A stretch of 52,401 nucleotides of DNA from a virus. The stretch spans positions 1 through 52,401 of IMG/VR virus record IMGVR_UViG_3300044990_000705, one strand, 5' to 3'. The first letter of the stretch is position 1, and every line of letters begins with the position of its first letter. The position numbers and the translations under genes are program-made. This document shows positions 7,568 through 16,520 of the stretch, in pieces. A model generated the notes under the pieces. The model saw only the letters and a list, made by a program, of their open reading frames with translations. It did no database searches and was not told where the DNA came from.

Positions 7568-10500
7568 CAGACTTTATTAATGCCTCTGGCCCTTTGGCAG
7601 ATAGATACTTATATGATTCTGAAGATATTGGATTTACATATCTTGCTGTTGATACAGATGAAGTTTATGTTATAGTTGAATCTGATATTGTTCCTGATGG
7701 AATGTTAGGAGAATGGCAACTACGAAACTTCTTTCGAGCTGCTTTCATTGAGGTTGGTGCTCAAGGTGAACCAGGGCCTGAAGGGCCAGCTGGTGAAGAT
7801 GGAAATGTTATACAGATAAATGCTTCTGGATCTTACAACAATCGTTATCTCTACGACAGTGCCGATGTAGGCTTTAAGTATCTCGCTGTTGATACTGATA
7901 CTATTTATGAAATGTCAAGTGAAAGGGTTTGGGAAGAGAAAATAGTTTTTCGCACTGAATTTATCGAGCAGGGGCCTCAAGGTGAAATTGGTCCTCAAGG
8001 TGAAGTTGGCCCAAAGGGTGATAAGGGCGATACTGGGGATGCGGGATCTGGAATAAACTGGAAAGGTGCGTGGAGCAGTGCGGTTGAATATGTAGAATTT
8101 GACGCAGTTGAATTTATGGGAAGTTCATTTGTCGCTAATGGAACAAGCACAAATAGTATTCCATCATCGCTGGTTGATTGGTATATTTGGGTTTCAAAAG
8201 GTGACAAAGGTGACAAAGGTGACCAAGGCGAGCAGGGAATTCCAGGTGTAAGTGCTGGTCCTCCAACATCTTCTTGGTCTGCAATTCCAAATCATGTAAG
8301 ATATCCAAGCGAACTTTTGGTGTACTCAAGTCTTGGCCAAAAGTCAAACTCTTTTCATGTGCACTCTAATGTTAGCCTGAGCGCAGATGGATTTATGTCT
8401 GCTGGAGATAAAAGCAAACTTGATGGTATTGCGAGTGGGGCACAGGTAAATGTTGGAACTAATCTTAGTTTAGGATTTGTCACTGGAACTACAAGACAAA
8501 TATTATCATCTACTGGATCTGGAGTAACTATTCCAGAAGCTACTATAACTTCCAGTGGTATTACTGGTACTGCTGGTTTAATGTCATCAATAGATAAAAC
8601 AAAGCTTGCTGGAATTGATCCGCTGGCAAATAATTATGTTCATCCAAGCGGTGATGGTAATCTACATGTACCAGCCACTAGCACAAATAATGCTGGAAAA
8701 GTATTAACTGCTGGAAGTACTGCTGGATCTATTAGTTGGGTAGATGTTGTCAGTGGAGGTGATGGTGGAGATCTTAATCTTGAAACACTTAGAATATTTA
8801 ATGTAAAAGATTTTGGTGCGGTTGGGAATGGAGTTGTTAATGATAGGGATGCAATCCGTAGAGCTATTTATGCTGCCAGTATAGTTGGCGGTGGAACTAT
8901 TATTTTCCCTCCTGGCACATATAAAGTAGATGGCCCTATATCATGGATAGCTAGTTGGGATAGAATAAATGGTGTTGAGACTGAGCCTAATTTTTATAAG
9001 TGGGATGAATATCCACTAACTGCTTTAGATAATTTACATCTTGTTGGTATCGGAGCAGTAACGATAATTTGTGATATAGCTAATACAAAAATGCAAATTT
9101 TTTATCAGGTGTCTGTTCGAGAAGGATCTTCTTGGACTTTAAATAGAGCTACATGCGCTAAAAATCAATCTTTTACCAATATTATCTTTGATGGAAATAT
9201 AGATCATATTGATAATACTACTTTAACTGAAGATGCACTTGTTACATTATCTCCAGTAGATGGGTTAAGAATTGAAAAATGTACCTTTAAAAATGGTGGG
9301 GCTTATGGTCTTTCACTACAAAATAATTCAGATGTGGTAGGAAACGAGAAAAATAAGAATATAACTATAATAGATACTATATTTGAGAATAATGGAAGAT
9401 TTTTGCCTATTAATGGTTTAGATGGATTTGATGGATTAGACATAAAATGTGGAAAGAATATAACTCTTATAAATTGTACAGCACAAAATAATATGAATTC
9501 TGGATTTGATATTAGAGGGGAAAATGTTTCATATATAAATTGTTGTGCTTATAATAATGGTGGAAGTGGATTTGATTTAACTGCCAATATAACACCTGGT
9601 CTTCCATCATCATATAATATAATTGGAGGAGTCTCTTCTGGTAATGGTACTGGTGTTGGAGTAAATGGTAATTGTACAATAGCAGATTATAGTGCTGCAA
9701 CAAGAATGATTGCTTTCATTAGTGGTATGAGAATTTTAAATAGTGTGAGAACTTGGAGTACTACTGCTGTTCCTCCTCAATGGATAAATGGTGATGGAAT
9801 ACTTTTTTATGGTGATAGAGATGCAGATGTAAACAAAAATACTTTTGTTACTTTTGAAAATTGTGAAATAGTTGGAAATGAAAGATATGGAGTTTGGATG
9901 CATTCGAGTAGTGTATCGACCTATAACCTAAGAATTACCACTATTGGTTCAGCAGTTTTTAATAATTGTATTATTGCAAATAATGCAAGTACAGGTGTTT
10001 ATATTGAATTTGGAAATGTCACTATTCATGGCGGAAAGATTTTTGGTAATGGTGCTTATGGTATCTGGGAATCTGTATATGAAATAAAAAAGACTGTTTC
10101 AAAAACAATATATAGTGGAAATTTAGTAGTAGAAAATAATACTTATCAAGGTGAGGCAGATAAAAATATATTTCTTACCTCTGTTGCTGGTAGCTTGACA
10201 AATAGTGGTAGTATCACAGCAACAGTTGGAAAAGAAGTAAGAGATTATAATTACACAGCGCTTGATTATAATATCAAAACAATAGCATCAGCTGCAACTA
10301 TAACACTTCCTTATGGAGTTGATTTTTTCTGGATTACTGGAACTACTGCAATAAGTAACATAAATGGTGGCTATCATGGAAGAATAGTAACATTTGGATT
10401 TGCTGCTGATTGTCCTTTCGTGCATGGTGGAACTTATGGTAATACAAAGATATGGTTATTTGGCGCAGCAAATAAAACATTTCCGGCTAAAACTTATATA

Positions 10501-11181
10501 ACTTTTATATTCTATTCTACTTTTGGTTGGTATGAGATGCAAAATTCTAACATCTCAACAGCTGAGCAGACTGCATTTTTTGACACTGTTACAATGAATG
10601 GCTCAAGTGTTGGCATTGGTTTAGGAGCAGCGCCATCAACTAATTATGTGTTGGATACATATTATACAACTATTGATCAATCTAAATCACTTTTTGGTGG
10701 AATAAGAACACAAGGTGAATTTGTAACTATAAATCCATACGCACTTAGAATGATTAGTGGATATGATGGTACTCGTGCTACTATTCTTTATAATAGTCTT
10801 ACTGATTTTGAACTAAAAATAACAGACACGAATAAAAAATATGACCAATTCAACGCACTTGCACCATTTAAAGTATCATTGCTTACTGGAAATGTAACCT
10901 TCGGCCACGAAGTATTTTTTAATAAAAATACAATTTATGCTAATACTTATGGAATAAAGATCAAAGATTCTGGTGGAAACCAGGTTGATGTTCTTAAAGT
11001 AACAACATCAAACAATATCCACATTGGTATGGATCACTATAAAAGTGTTTATCTTGGCCATGGTGGTGGATATACAGGTGGATGTCCAGTTGTAATAAGA
11101 GCAAATAATGAAAATCTTAGAGTCTCTTTTATTGAGATTGATAATATAAAGTATCTGATTGGATTATATGATAATGGATAA
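7564..11181 (+). CDS. Tailspike with collagen-like linkers and pectate-lyase-type beta-helix
   Basis: 1205 residues. Two homologous ~35-residue units come first (NASGPLADRYLYDS near 6 and NASGSYNNRYLYDS near 88). Three collagen-like G-X-Y stretches lie near 64-80, 135-160 and 211-228. A chitin-binding-like module (WKGAWSSAVEYVEFDAV) lies near 163-200. A fibre unit is near 265-400. From about 411, VKDFGAVGNGVVNDRDAI and GGTIIFPPGTYKV are the classic start of a right-handed beta-helix spike of the pectate-lyase superfamily. Such spikes usually cut or bind host surface polysaccharide, so a capsule or O-antigen depolymerase is likely. Catalytic residues cannot be assigned by eye. Confidence 0.9.
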   Translation: MTDFINASGPLADRYLYDSEDIGFTYLAVDTDEVYVIVESDIVPDGMLGEWQLRNFFRAAFIEVGAQGEPGPEGPAGEDGNVIQINASGSYNNRYLYDSADVGFKYLAVDTDTIYEMSSERVWEEKIVFRTEFIEQGPQGEIGPQGEVGPKGDKGDTGDAGSGINWKGAWSSAVEYVEFDAVEFMGSSFVANGTSTNSIPSSLVDWYIWVSKGDKGDKGDQGEQGIPGVSAGPPTSSWSAIPNHVRYPSELLVYSSLGQKSNSFHVHSNVSLSADGFMSAGDKSKLDGIASGAQVNVGTNLSLGFVTGTTRQILSSTGSGVTIPEATITSSGITGTAGLMSSIDKTKLAGIDPLANNYVHPSGDGNLHVPATSTNNAGKVLTAGSTAGSISWVDVVSGGDGGDLNLETLRIFNVKDFGAVGNGVVNDRDAIRRAIYAASIVGGGTIIFPPGTYKVDGPISWIASWDRINGVETEPNFYKWDEYPLTALDNLHLVGIGAVTIICDIANTKMQIFYQVSVREGSSWTLNRATCAKNQSFTNIIFDGNIDHIDNTTLTEDALVTLSPVDGLRIEKCTFKNGGAYGLSLQNNSDVVGNEKNKNITIIDTIFENNGRFLPINGLDGFDGLDIKCGKNITLINCTAQNNMNSGFDIRGENVSYINCCAYNNGGSGFDLTANITPGLPSSYNIIGGVSSGNGTGVGVNGNCTIADYSAATRMIAFISGMRILNSVRTWSTTAVPPQWINGDGILFYGDRDADVNKNTFVTFENCEIVGNERYGVWMHSSSVSTYNLRITTIGSAVFNNCIIANNASTGVYIEFGNVTIHGGKIFGNGAYGIWESVYEIKKTVSKTIYSGNLVVENNTYQGEADKNIFLTSVAGSLTNSGSITATVGKEVRDYNYTALDYNIKTIASAATITLPYGVDFFWITGTTAISNINGGYHGRIVTFGFAADCPFVHGGTYGNTKIWLFGAANKTFPAKTYITFIFYSTFGWYEMQNSNISTAEQTAFFDTVTMNGSSVGIGLGAAPSTNYVLDTYYTTIDQSKSLFGGIRTQGEFVTINPYALRMISGYDGTRATILYNSLTDFELKITDTNKKYDQFNALAPFKVSLLTGNVTFGHEVFFNKNTIYANTYGIKIKDSGGNQVDVLKVTTSNNIHIGMDHYKSVYLGHGGGYTGGCPVVIRANNENLRVSFIEIDNIKYLIGLYDNG

Positions 11182-11185
11182 TATC

Positions 11186-11208
11186 CTATGTTCAAAAATT
11201 AAACATAG
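11186..11208. repeat. 23-bp palindromic repeat, copy 5
   Basis: Begins 5 bases after the spike stop, between spike and the small gene at 11236. Confidence 0.9.
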
Positions 11209-11235
11209 TCACGAACTGTGGCGAAGGAAAATGAA

Positions 11236-11577
11236 ATGGTTCCTTTAAAAGTTGCATACTCAACAAAAGGTGGAGATAGCATATTTGCTATACAACAAAG
11301 TGATACTATCAACTCTCATGTGCTAGCTGCCAACGTCGCTAAAAGTGCCACTGTGCCTGTGGGGGCAGCTAGAGTAATTTTTACTGTTATTCCAAGTGGA
11401 GTTGATTTCTATGCTAAAATCACAACTGCTGGAACTGTTGCTGCGATTAATACAACTGATATAACTAATGGATCTGCAAGTGAGCCTAATCCATCTGTGA
11501 GAACTGTAATAGCTGGTCAGACTATAAGCATGATCTCTGCATCAGCATGTAAAATATATCTATCCTATTTTTCATGA
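11236..11577 (+). CDS. Small beta-rich virion-associated protein
   Basis: 113 residues. The ATG at 11236 is preferred because AAGGA lies 7 bases upstream; an in-frame GTG at 11218 has none. It looks like an all-beta domain. The protein at 13452 has a similar size and layout, so the two may be distant paralogues. It lies between a spike and an S74 fibre and is probably a virion decoration or fibre accessory. No named family recognised. Confidence 0.65.
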   Translation: MVPLKVAYSTKGGDSIFAIQQSDTINSHVLAANVAKSATVPVGAARVIFTVIPSGVDFYAKITTAGTVAAINTTDITNGSASEPNPSVRTVIAGQTISMISASACKIYLSYFS

Positions 11578-11590
11578 TTGGAGATCTGAG

Positions 11591-12856
11591 ATGAATCCTT
11601 TTAATTCTAGTACAATGAATTTAGTAGATCCAACATTTGAGACGGTTAAGTTAACTAATCTTACAGATGGTTACTTACCAAAGCACACGTCTGATGCAGT
11701 TGGATTGGCGAATAGTCCAATTTATACTAATGGAACTAATGTTGGAATTGGGGCGAATAGTCCAAGATCATTGATGGATATTACAAGTGGATTAGCAAAC
11801 ACCGACGGGAACACATCCAACGGTATCAATGTTACTGCTCCAAACTTAGCCATGACCAGCTCAAATGTCAATTTGCAGATCAACACAAATGATGCTCAGG
11901 CAGCAGATGTGGGTGGAAGTATCGGACTGGGTGGACTATATCGGACTACTGCAAGAGATAATATCACTTATGCGATAATTAAAGGAGCAAAGCTAAACGC
12001 AACAAACGCCACTTATAGCGGATATCTTGCTTTTGGAACCAGAAATCATGGGAATGAAATCGCTGAAAGAGCGCGTCTGGATAATTTGGGAAAATTTGGA
12101 GTCGGAACGGCTACACCAGCATCAACGATTTCATCCAGCGGAAATCTTTCTGTTGGGGCAAATTATGCAGCGGTGGCCGCACCGACTAATGGCGCTATCT
12201 TTGAGGGTAATGTTGGAGTTGGGACGAGTAGTCCAAATGCATCATTACAAGTTAAATCTGATACAAACAAAGAAATACAAATTGGCACAACAACATCAAA
12301 CTACACTACATCAACATATTTTACTGATTTAACTGCGACTTCATCATTGATAAACTTTTCAAGGCCGAGCGATGGAGTATTTGTGAATTCAGTTTTTTCT
12401 TATAATGCTTCAACTTATTGTCATCTTGGATTAGCTGCGAGACATGATTTTGTGTTTGTCTGTGGGGAATTAGAACGACTTCGGTTGACAAGCGCAGGAT
12501 TACTAAAAGTCGTTAGCTTGGCGGGTACAGGAAATCGTGCTGTTTACTCTGATGCAAGTGGAAACCTTACCAACAGTAGTTCTGACGAAAATCTGAAAAC
12601 AAACATATCAAACCTAACTTATGGCCTGTCTCAGGTATTAGCCATGCGTCCAATATTCTATAATTGGATTAATCCTGTACTTGGCGACCAAAGAGAAATA
12701 GGGTTTGTTGCACAAGAGATTGAAAAAATTATACCTGAAGTTGTTGGAATAAACTCAAATGGGATGAAATCTCTTGATTACCCCAAACTCGTAGCAGTTA
12801 TGGCGATGGCAATTCAAGAACTTAACGTAAAATTGGAGGCATACATTAATGGCTGA
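11591..12856 (+). CDS. Tail fibre with C-terminal S74 intramolecular chaperone
   Basis: 421 residues. The body has Gly/Asn/Thr-rich repeats of the type NVGIGANSPRS and NVGVGTSSPNASLQV, common in beta-helical fibres. The end (about 330-421) carries the peptidase S74 signature: SDENLKTNI, then MRPIFYNW, then EIGFVAQEIEKIIPEVV, then SLDYPKLVAVMAMAIQELN. This domain trimerises the fibre and cuts itself off at the serine of the SDEN motif. Its last 8 bases overlap the next gene. Confidence 0.9.
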   Translation: MNPFNSSTMNLVDPTFETVKLTNLTDGYLPKHTSDAVGLANSPIYTNGTNVGIGANSPRSLMDITSGLANTDGNTSNGINVTAPNLAMTSSNVNLQINTNDAQAADVGGSIGLGGLYRTTARDNITYAIIKGAKLNATNATYSGYLAFGTRNHGNEIAERARLDNLGKFGVGTATPASTISSSGNLSVGANYAAVAAPTNGAIFEGNVGVGTSSPNASLQVKSDTNKEIQIGTTTSNYTTSTYFTDLTATSSLINFSRPSDGVFVNSVFSYNASTYCHLGLAARHDFVFVCGELERLRLTSAGLLKVVSLAGTGNRAVYSDASGNLTNSSSDENLKTNISNLTYGLSQVLAMRPIFYNWINPVLGDQREIGFVAQEIEKIIPEVVGINSNGMKSLDYPKLVAVMAMAIQELNVKLEAYING

Positions 12857-13169
12857 TTATAAAGAATCAACAATATCAGGAACATCATGGCAACGGACAA
12901 ACCAGATCGTTATCGTCAATCCTTCTGGTGGCACACCAACAGTAATCTACAACGAGGAAACAGCGTTCAACATTGGGACTATGACAATCACGTCTCCTTG
13001 CGGTAATCTAACGGTGCCTTGTTCAGACATGACAGAGGAAATTCCGCTACTCAATCCTGTTGACGGATCATCTACAGGACAAACAATGACTATGGGGCAA
13101 CTGTACCAGGCTATTTATAGCCATTATATCGCCAAAGCGACTGAAAGGGATAATGCAAATGCACCCTGA
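12849..13169 (+). CDS. Hypothetical fibre-module protein
   Basis: 106 residues with GGAGG upstream inside the S74 fibre's last codons. It has a beta-rich N-terminal half with two cysteines (SPCGNLTVPCSD), then a helical C-terminus. Overlaps on both sides (8 bp with the fibre, 17 bp with 13153) place it firmly in this unit. Function unknown. Confidence 0.7.
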   Translation: MADYKESTISGTSWQRTNQIVIVNPSGGTPTVIYNEETAFNIGTMTITSPCGNLTVPCSDMTEEIPLLNPVDGSSTGQTMTMGQLYQAIYSHYIAKATERDNANAP

Positions 13170-13386
13170 AGATAAAGGAACAAATAGCATTTTAGGTGGC
13201 GGTAAACCAATGCCTCCAACAAGCATGAAATTTTGCAATGCTAACAATGAAGTTATCGGGGTTTTAGATTTCTCTGAGTCTCCCATAACTTTTGTAGGGG
13301 ATGTGGATGCCTCTGCTAAATTATTTTTTGATTCTGTTTGTAAATTATGGTGTGGAGAACAGGAGAAAAACAATGCTGTAATTTGA
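13153..13386 (+). CDS. Hypothetical small protein
   Basis: 77 residues from ATG 13153 (or 75 from 13159), with GAAAGGGA upstream. No family recognised. It contains a short beta segment (EVIGVLDFSESPITFVGD) and two C-terminal cysteines. It overlaps the preceding gene by 17 bp and ends just before repeat copy 6. Confidence 0.65.
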   Translation: MQMHPEDKGTNSILGGGKPMPPTSMKFCNANNEVIGVLDFSESPITFVGDVDASAKLFFDSVCKLWCGEQEKNNAVI

Positions 13387-13394
13387 TAAAATAA

Positions 13395-13417
13395 CTATGT
13401 TTAAAAATTGAACATAG
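13395..13417. repeat. 23-bp palindromic repeat, copy 6
   Basis: The palindrome extends here to 13392-13420 because TAA precedes and TTA follows, giving 12-bp arms with one mismatch. Confidence 0.9.
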
Positions 13418-13451
13418 TTACAAAAATATTTTGCTTTGAGAGGAACGTAAA

Positions 13452-13778
13452 ATGGATAACATGATGTCTAAAATGGGAAAGTTAGTAGAAACCACAATAA
13501 GAGTATCACTAACTGATTCTTCTCAACTTCTGACTGCTATCATAAACACAGCACTTTCGAAAACAGTTGATTTTTCTCTTGTGCATGCTGTTCTTATAAC
13601 ATGCGAAACTTATGATTGCAGACTTGCTTTTGGAACAGCGGCGACTACTACTGTCGGACATACTGTTTATGCCGGACAATCAGTTCGTATTCCCTCTAAA
13701 AATCTTATTCAATCTGCAAGATTAATAAACAGAGTAGTTGGAGCTAATTCTATTCTCCAAATAACGTTGGAGGGATAA
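13452..13778 (+). CDS. Small beta-rich virion-associated protein
   Basis: 108 residues with GAGAGGAACG upstream. It is all-beta in appearance (repeated short hydrophobic strands, HTVYAGQSVRIPSK). It resembles 11236-11577 in size and strand pattern. It starts a compact four-gene group (13452-15813) separated by 0-3 bases or overlaps. Likely a minor virion or fibre-tip protein; no family assigned. Confidence 0.65.
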   Translation: MDNMMSKMGKLVETTIRVSLTDSSQLLTAIINTALSKTVDFSLVHAVLITCETYDCRLAFGTAATTTVGHTVYAGQSVRIPSKNLIQSARLINRVVGANSILQITLEG

Positions 13779-13780
13779 TT

Positions 13781-14359
13781 ATGAGTTTCTTTTCTCCATT
13801 CACATTTTCTGGCATTGGTGGTGAGAATACAGCATTTGCTATTCTATGGCGTGGTACTTGGAGTGCTTCTGCTTATAACAAGTTTGACGCTATAGGATAC
13901 AATGGAGCTGCTTATATTGCAAATGCTACTACAATATCTACTGATGTTCCCGGCGTAAGTAGCAAATGGGACTTATGGATTAATCAAGGAACAACTGCTG
14001 TTGCATATAAAAACTATGGCGCTGTCTTTGATGGCGGTGGATCGGCTATAGCCGCCAATAAAAAAGTCTATGTGAGAATTCCCAATTCAGGGGTAATCAT
14101 AAAGTCCTATATTTTTGCTGATGTCTCAGGAACAATCTCAATCGAAGTCTGGAAAGATACCTTCGCAAATTTCCCGCCGTTGGTAGCTGACAAAATATCT
14201 GCAAGCGCTCCCATCGCCTTGTCGTCTGCCCAAAAAAGCGAGGATACAACGCTTACAGGATGGACTACGGCTGTGACGGCAGGGGATGTACTTTGCTTTA
14301 ATGTGAGTGCTTTGGCGACCAGCATAACTTGGTGCGCCGTTGGGGTGGTGGTGTCATGA
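13781..14359 (+). CDS. Carbohydrate-binding-like virion protein
   Basis: 192 residues. Residues ~23-70 (WRGTWSASAYNKFDAIGYNG, then WDLWINQG) form a CBM5/12-like chitin-binding module also found in the spike (near residue 163), implying exchange or duplication between adhesion proteins. The C-terminal ~110 residues are a separate beta-sandwich. The stop overlaps the next start (ATGA at 14356). Confidence 0.7.
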   Translation: MSFFSPFTFSGIGGENTAFAILWRGTWSASAYNKFDAIGYNGAAYIANATTISTDVPGVSSKWDLWINQGTTAVAYKNYGAVFDGGGSAIAANKKVYVRIPNSGVIIKSYIFADVSGTISIEVWKDTFANFPPLVADKISASAPIALSSAQKSEDTTLTGWTTAVTAGDVLCFNVSALATSITWCAVGVVVS

Positions 14360-15465
14360 CAATAAATTATAGCAGTTCGATTCTTTTTGCTCCTATTTTG
14401 GGTGGGGATGGTTCTACCGGATCAAACACAGGCTATGCACTTGACAGTAACTTTGAGCTTGGCGTTGGAGGTGACTGTGTAGGAATTCGCTTTGTAGCTC
14501 CGCCTGGTGGCGTGCATTTACATTCGGTTTATTTTTTCCTTCATGCGGCTAATGCATCAAGTCTTGATTTGACTTGCCACTTGGCGAACTATGGGGCAGC
14601 GGCAACCAGAGCAGGAACGTCAATCCGATCTGTAACTGCTGCTGGAGGCACGACTGCATATAAATGGATTAAGTTTGACTTCTCAGCGTATGAAGATGCT
14701 TTGACAGCAAATGAAACATACTGGGCGGTTGTTGGCGCTGCTGCTGGTAGTGGCAGTGGGTATCAAATAAGGACGAGAAACTCAAGTATTTTAACAAATA
14801 CAAGTTCTTCAAATACGTCACTTGGAAAAATGTTTTCGATGTACACAAACGATGCTGGATTTACAACTGTTGGCATAGGGGCGTCATACCCATGTTCGTT
14901 TATTCTCGTTTTTTCAGATGGTACGGCCTTTGGGCATCCTTATACACAAATTCCATCTATGGCCTCGAATACTTTAGAAAGAGGGTTAAAATTTATTTTC
15001 GATGAAAAAATAATCTGTAATGGGATGATAGGGGGCTTATCTGTGAGCAACTCAACCATCCAAATATATCAAGAAGCAACTGCTCCAGGGGGGACAGTCT
15101 GGAGCGGGTTTAACGGAGGTGCAGCATATAGTTTGCCGACGAATGTGAAAGCTGCTACATCTGGTATATTTTTCCCGTCTCCTGTAACATTTGAAAAAAA
15201 CACATACTATCGTATGACAGTTAAATCAACGGCAAGTAACACATCGCCGCCTTATTCCGAAGTAGAGGACTACGCAACCCTCGAATCCGCTGCGCTCAAC
15301 ACACTTCTGGGTGCTGGTAGCTGGTGCTACACCATAGACAACGATGCGGGTGGATGGACTGACTACAACAACGCAACGGATGGCTATCGGCTGCCAAGGA
15401 TGTCTCTGATTATGCAGTCGCAGGTGCCTATTACGGGTGGTGGCAATTATGCTTTTGGAGGATAA
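14356..15465 (+). CDS. Large beta-rich adhesion/virion protein
   Basis: 369 residues from ATG 14356, which overlaps the previous stop by 4 bases. It looks like two beta-sandwich domains, each with segments of the kind YKWIKFDFSAYEDALTANETYWAVV and FEKNTYYRMTVKS, as in carbohydrate-recognition domains. It ends in a Gly-rich tail. It probably belongs with the fibres, but no named family is assigned. Confidence 0.7.
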   Translation: MTINYSSSILFAPILGGDGSTGSNTGYALDSNFELGVGGDCVGIRFVAPPGGVHLHSVYFFLHAANASSLDLTCHLANYGAAATRAGTSIRSVTAAGGTTAYKWIKFDFSAYEDALTANETYWAVVGAAAGSGSGYQIRTRNSSILTNTSSSNTSLGKMFSMYTNDAGFTTVGIGASYPCSFILVFSDGTAFGHPYTQIPSMASNTLERGLKFIFDEKIICNGMIGGLSVSNSTIQIYQEATAPGGTVWSGFNGGAAYSLPTNVKAATSGIFFPSPVTFEKNTYYRMTVKSTASNTSPPYSEVEDYATLESAALNTLLGAGSWCYTIDNDAGGWTDYNNATDGYRLPRMSLIMQSQVPITGGGNYAFGG

Positions 15466-15813
15466 ATGAATTTAGATTTTATTGTTGAATTACTTGAAAA
15501 GAATGGTGACTTTAACATCACAGGAAGGTGTATTGACTGTGATAAGGATGTCAATGTAAGCGTTGAACTGATTGGTGAAAGCCAGATCAAGATTAGTGGT
15601 GGAGCACTTTATCAACCGCCTGAAGCCTATAACTATCATGAAAAGATTGTCTGCAAATGTGATGAATGTTTCAAAATTGATTCACAGATTCATCAGAGAA
15701 ACGAGGTCTATACCAGAGTAGTAGGATATCTTCGGCCCAAAAGCCAGATGAATCCTGGTAGGATTTCTGAAGTTGAACAGCGTATGATGTTTGATATTCC
15801 TATTGCTGCCTAA
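15466..15813 (+). CDS. Zinc-ribbon protein resembling the NrdD C-terminal domain
   Basis: 115 residues. Cysteine pairs CIDC (22-25) and CKCDEC (63-68) could bind zinc. The segment YTRVVGYLRPKSQMNPGR (82-99) closely resembles the C-terminal signature of class III (anaerobic) ribonucleotide reductases and of small phage proteins annotated as NrdD-like. The catalytic barrel and glycyl-radical loop are absent, so it cannot be a reductase alone. It starts at the previous stop and lies just before the lysis genes. A structural or regulatory zinc protein is possible. Confidence 0.65.
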   Translation: MNLDFIVELLEKNGDFNITGRCIDCDKDVNVSVELIGESQIKISGGALYQPPEAYNYHEKIVCKCDECFKIDSQIHQRNEVYTRVVGYLRPKSQMNPGRISEVEQRMMFDIPIAA

Positions 15814-15830
15814 CCTGGAGGACAAAGCCA

Positions 15831-16151
15831 TTGCCTGAAGAACGTCGTGCAGCAGATATAAAACTGGATGGTATTGAGAAGAAACTTGAAGAACATTCAT
15901 CAGTTCTAAATGAAATGCGAGATACTCTCCAACAAATTGCAGTTCAAAACTACATGATTCAATCTATGCAAGCTCAGATGACTGAAGTTCGTGGAGATGT
16001 TAATGAGTTGTATAAGCGACAAGAATCTATTTTGACTTTCCAGGCTAGTTGTCCAAAAAGTAATCTACACGTTCTGTGGGGAGTAATAGTCACATCTGTT
16101 GTTGGTATGATAGGTGCTTTTACTGCTCATGTGATGGGCGGTGGCAAATGA
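15831..16151 (+). CDS. Coiled-coil membrane protein, XhlA-like holin partner
   Basis: 106 residues, TTG start with CTGGAGGAC upstream. Residues ~10-65 are a heptad-rich coiled coil (LDGIEKKLEEHSSVLNEM). Residues ~80-102 are one transmembrane segment (LHVLWGVIVTSVVGMIGAF), with a short GGGK tail. Coiled coil followed by a C-terminal membrane anchor is the layout of hemolysin XhlA proteins found beside phage lysozymes. It overlaps the response regulator by 4 bp. A holin or spanin-like role is inferred. Confidence 0.7.
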   Translation: MPEERRAADIKLDGIEKKLEEHSSVLNEMRDTLQQIAVQNYMIQSMQAQMTEVRGDVNELYKRQESILTFQASCPKSNLHVLWGVIVTSVVGMIGAFTAHVMGGGK

Positions 16152-16519
16152 AGAAGATACTTGTGATTGATGATAGTCACTTTGCAATTCACACACTTAA
16201 AAACTGTCTGCGTGGAAAATATGAAGTAGTTGCTCTATGTATGGCTGAGCATGCACTTGAAATGATAAAGGTTGAAAAACCAGATTTGGTCTTACTTGAC
16301 ATTATGATGCCTGTGATTAATGGTATAGAATTGTTGAAGCAAATTCAGTTGGATTTATCTATGAGAATTATTCCAGTAATTATGCTAACATCTATAATGA
16401 ATGTTGAGGTTGAATCAGAGTGTCTTAAACTTGGCGCAAGAGATTTCATCCGTAAGCCTTTCAATATCGAGATGTTAATTTCCAGAATAGAAAATGCCAT
16501 AAAATACACGGAATGCTGA
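16148..16519 (+). CDS. CheY-like single-domain response regulator
   Basis: 123 residues, a complete receiver domain and nothing else. The acidic pocket D8/D9, phosphoacceptor D51 (LLDIMMP), T81 (MLTS) and K103 (RKPF) are all present, and F100 is in the usual aromatic switch area, so it should be phosphorylatable. No output domain or partner kinase is encoded here. It starts inside the upstream gene (ATGA overlap) and ends 1 base before the endolysin, so it is co-expressed with lysis functions. It may titrate or mimic a host phosphorelay component, or time lysis; both are inference. Confidence 0.9.
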   Translation: MKKILVIDDSHFAIHTLKNCLRGKYEVVALCMAEHALEMIKVEKPDLVLLDIMMPVINGIELLKQIQLDLSMRIIPVIMLTSIMNVEVESECLKLGARDFIRKPFNIEMLISRIENAIKYTEC

Positions 16520-16520
16520 T

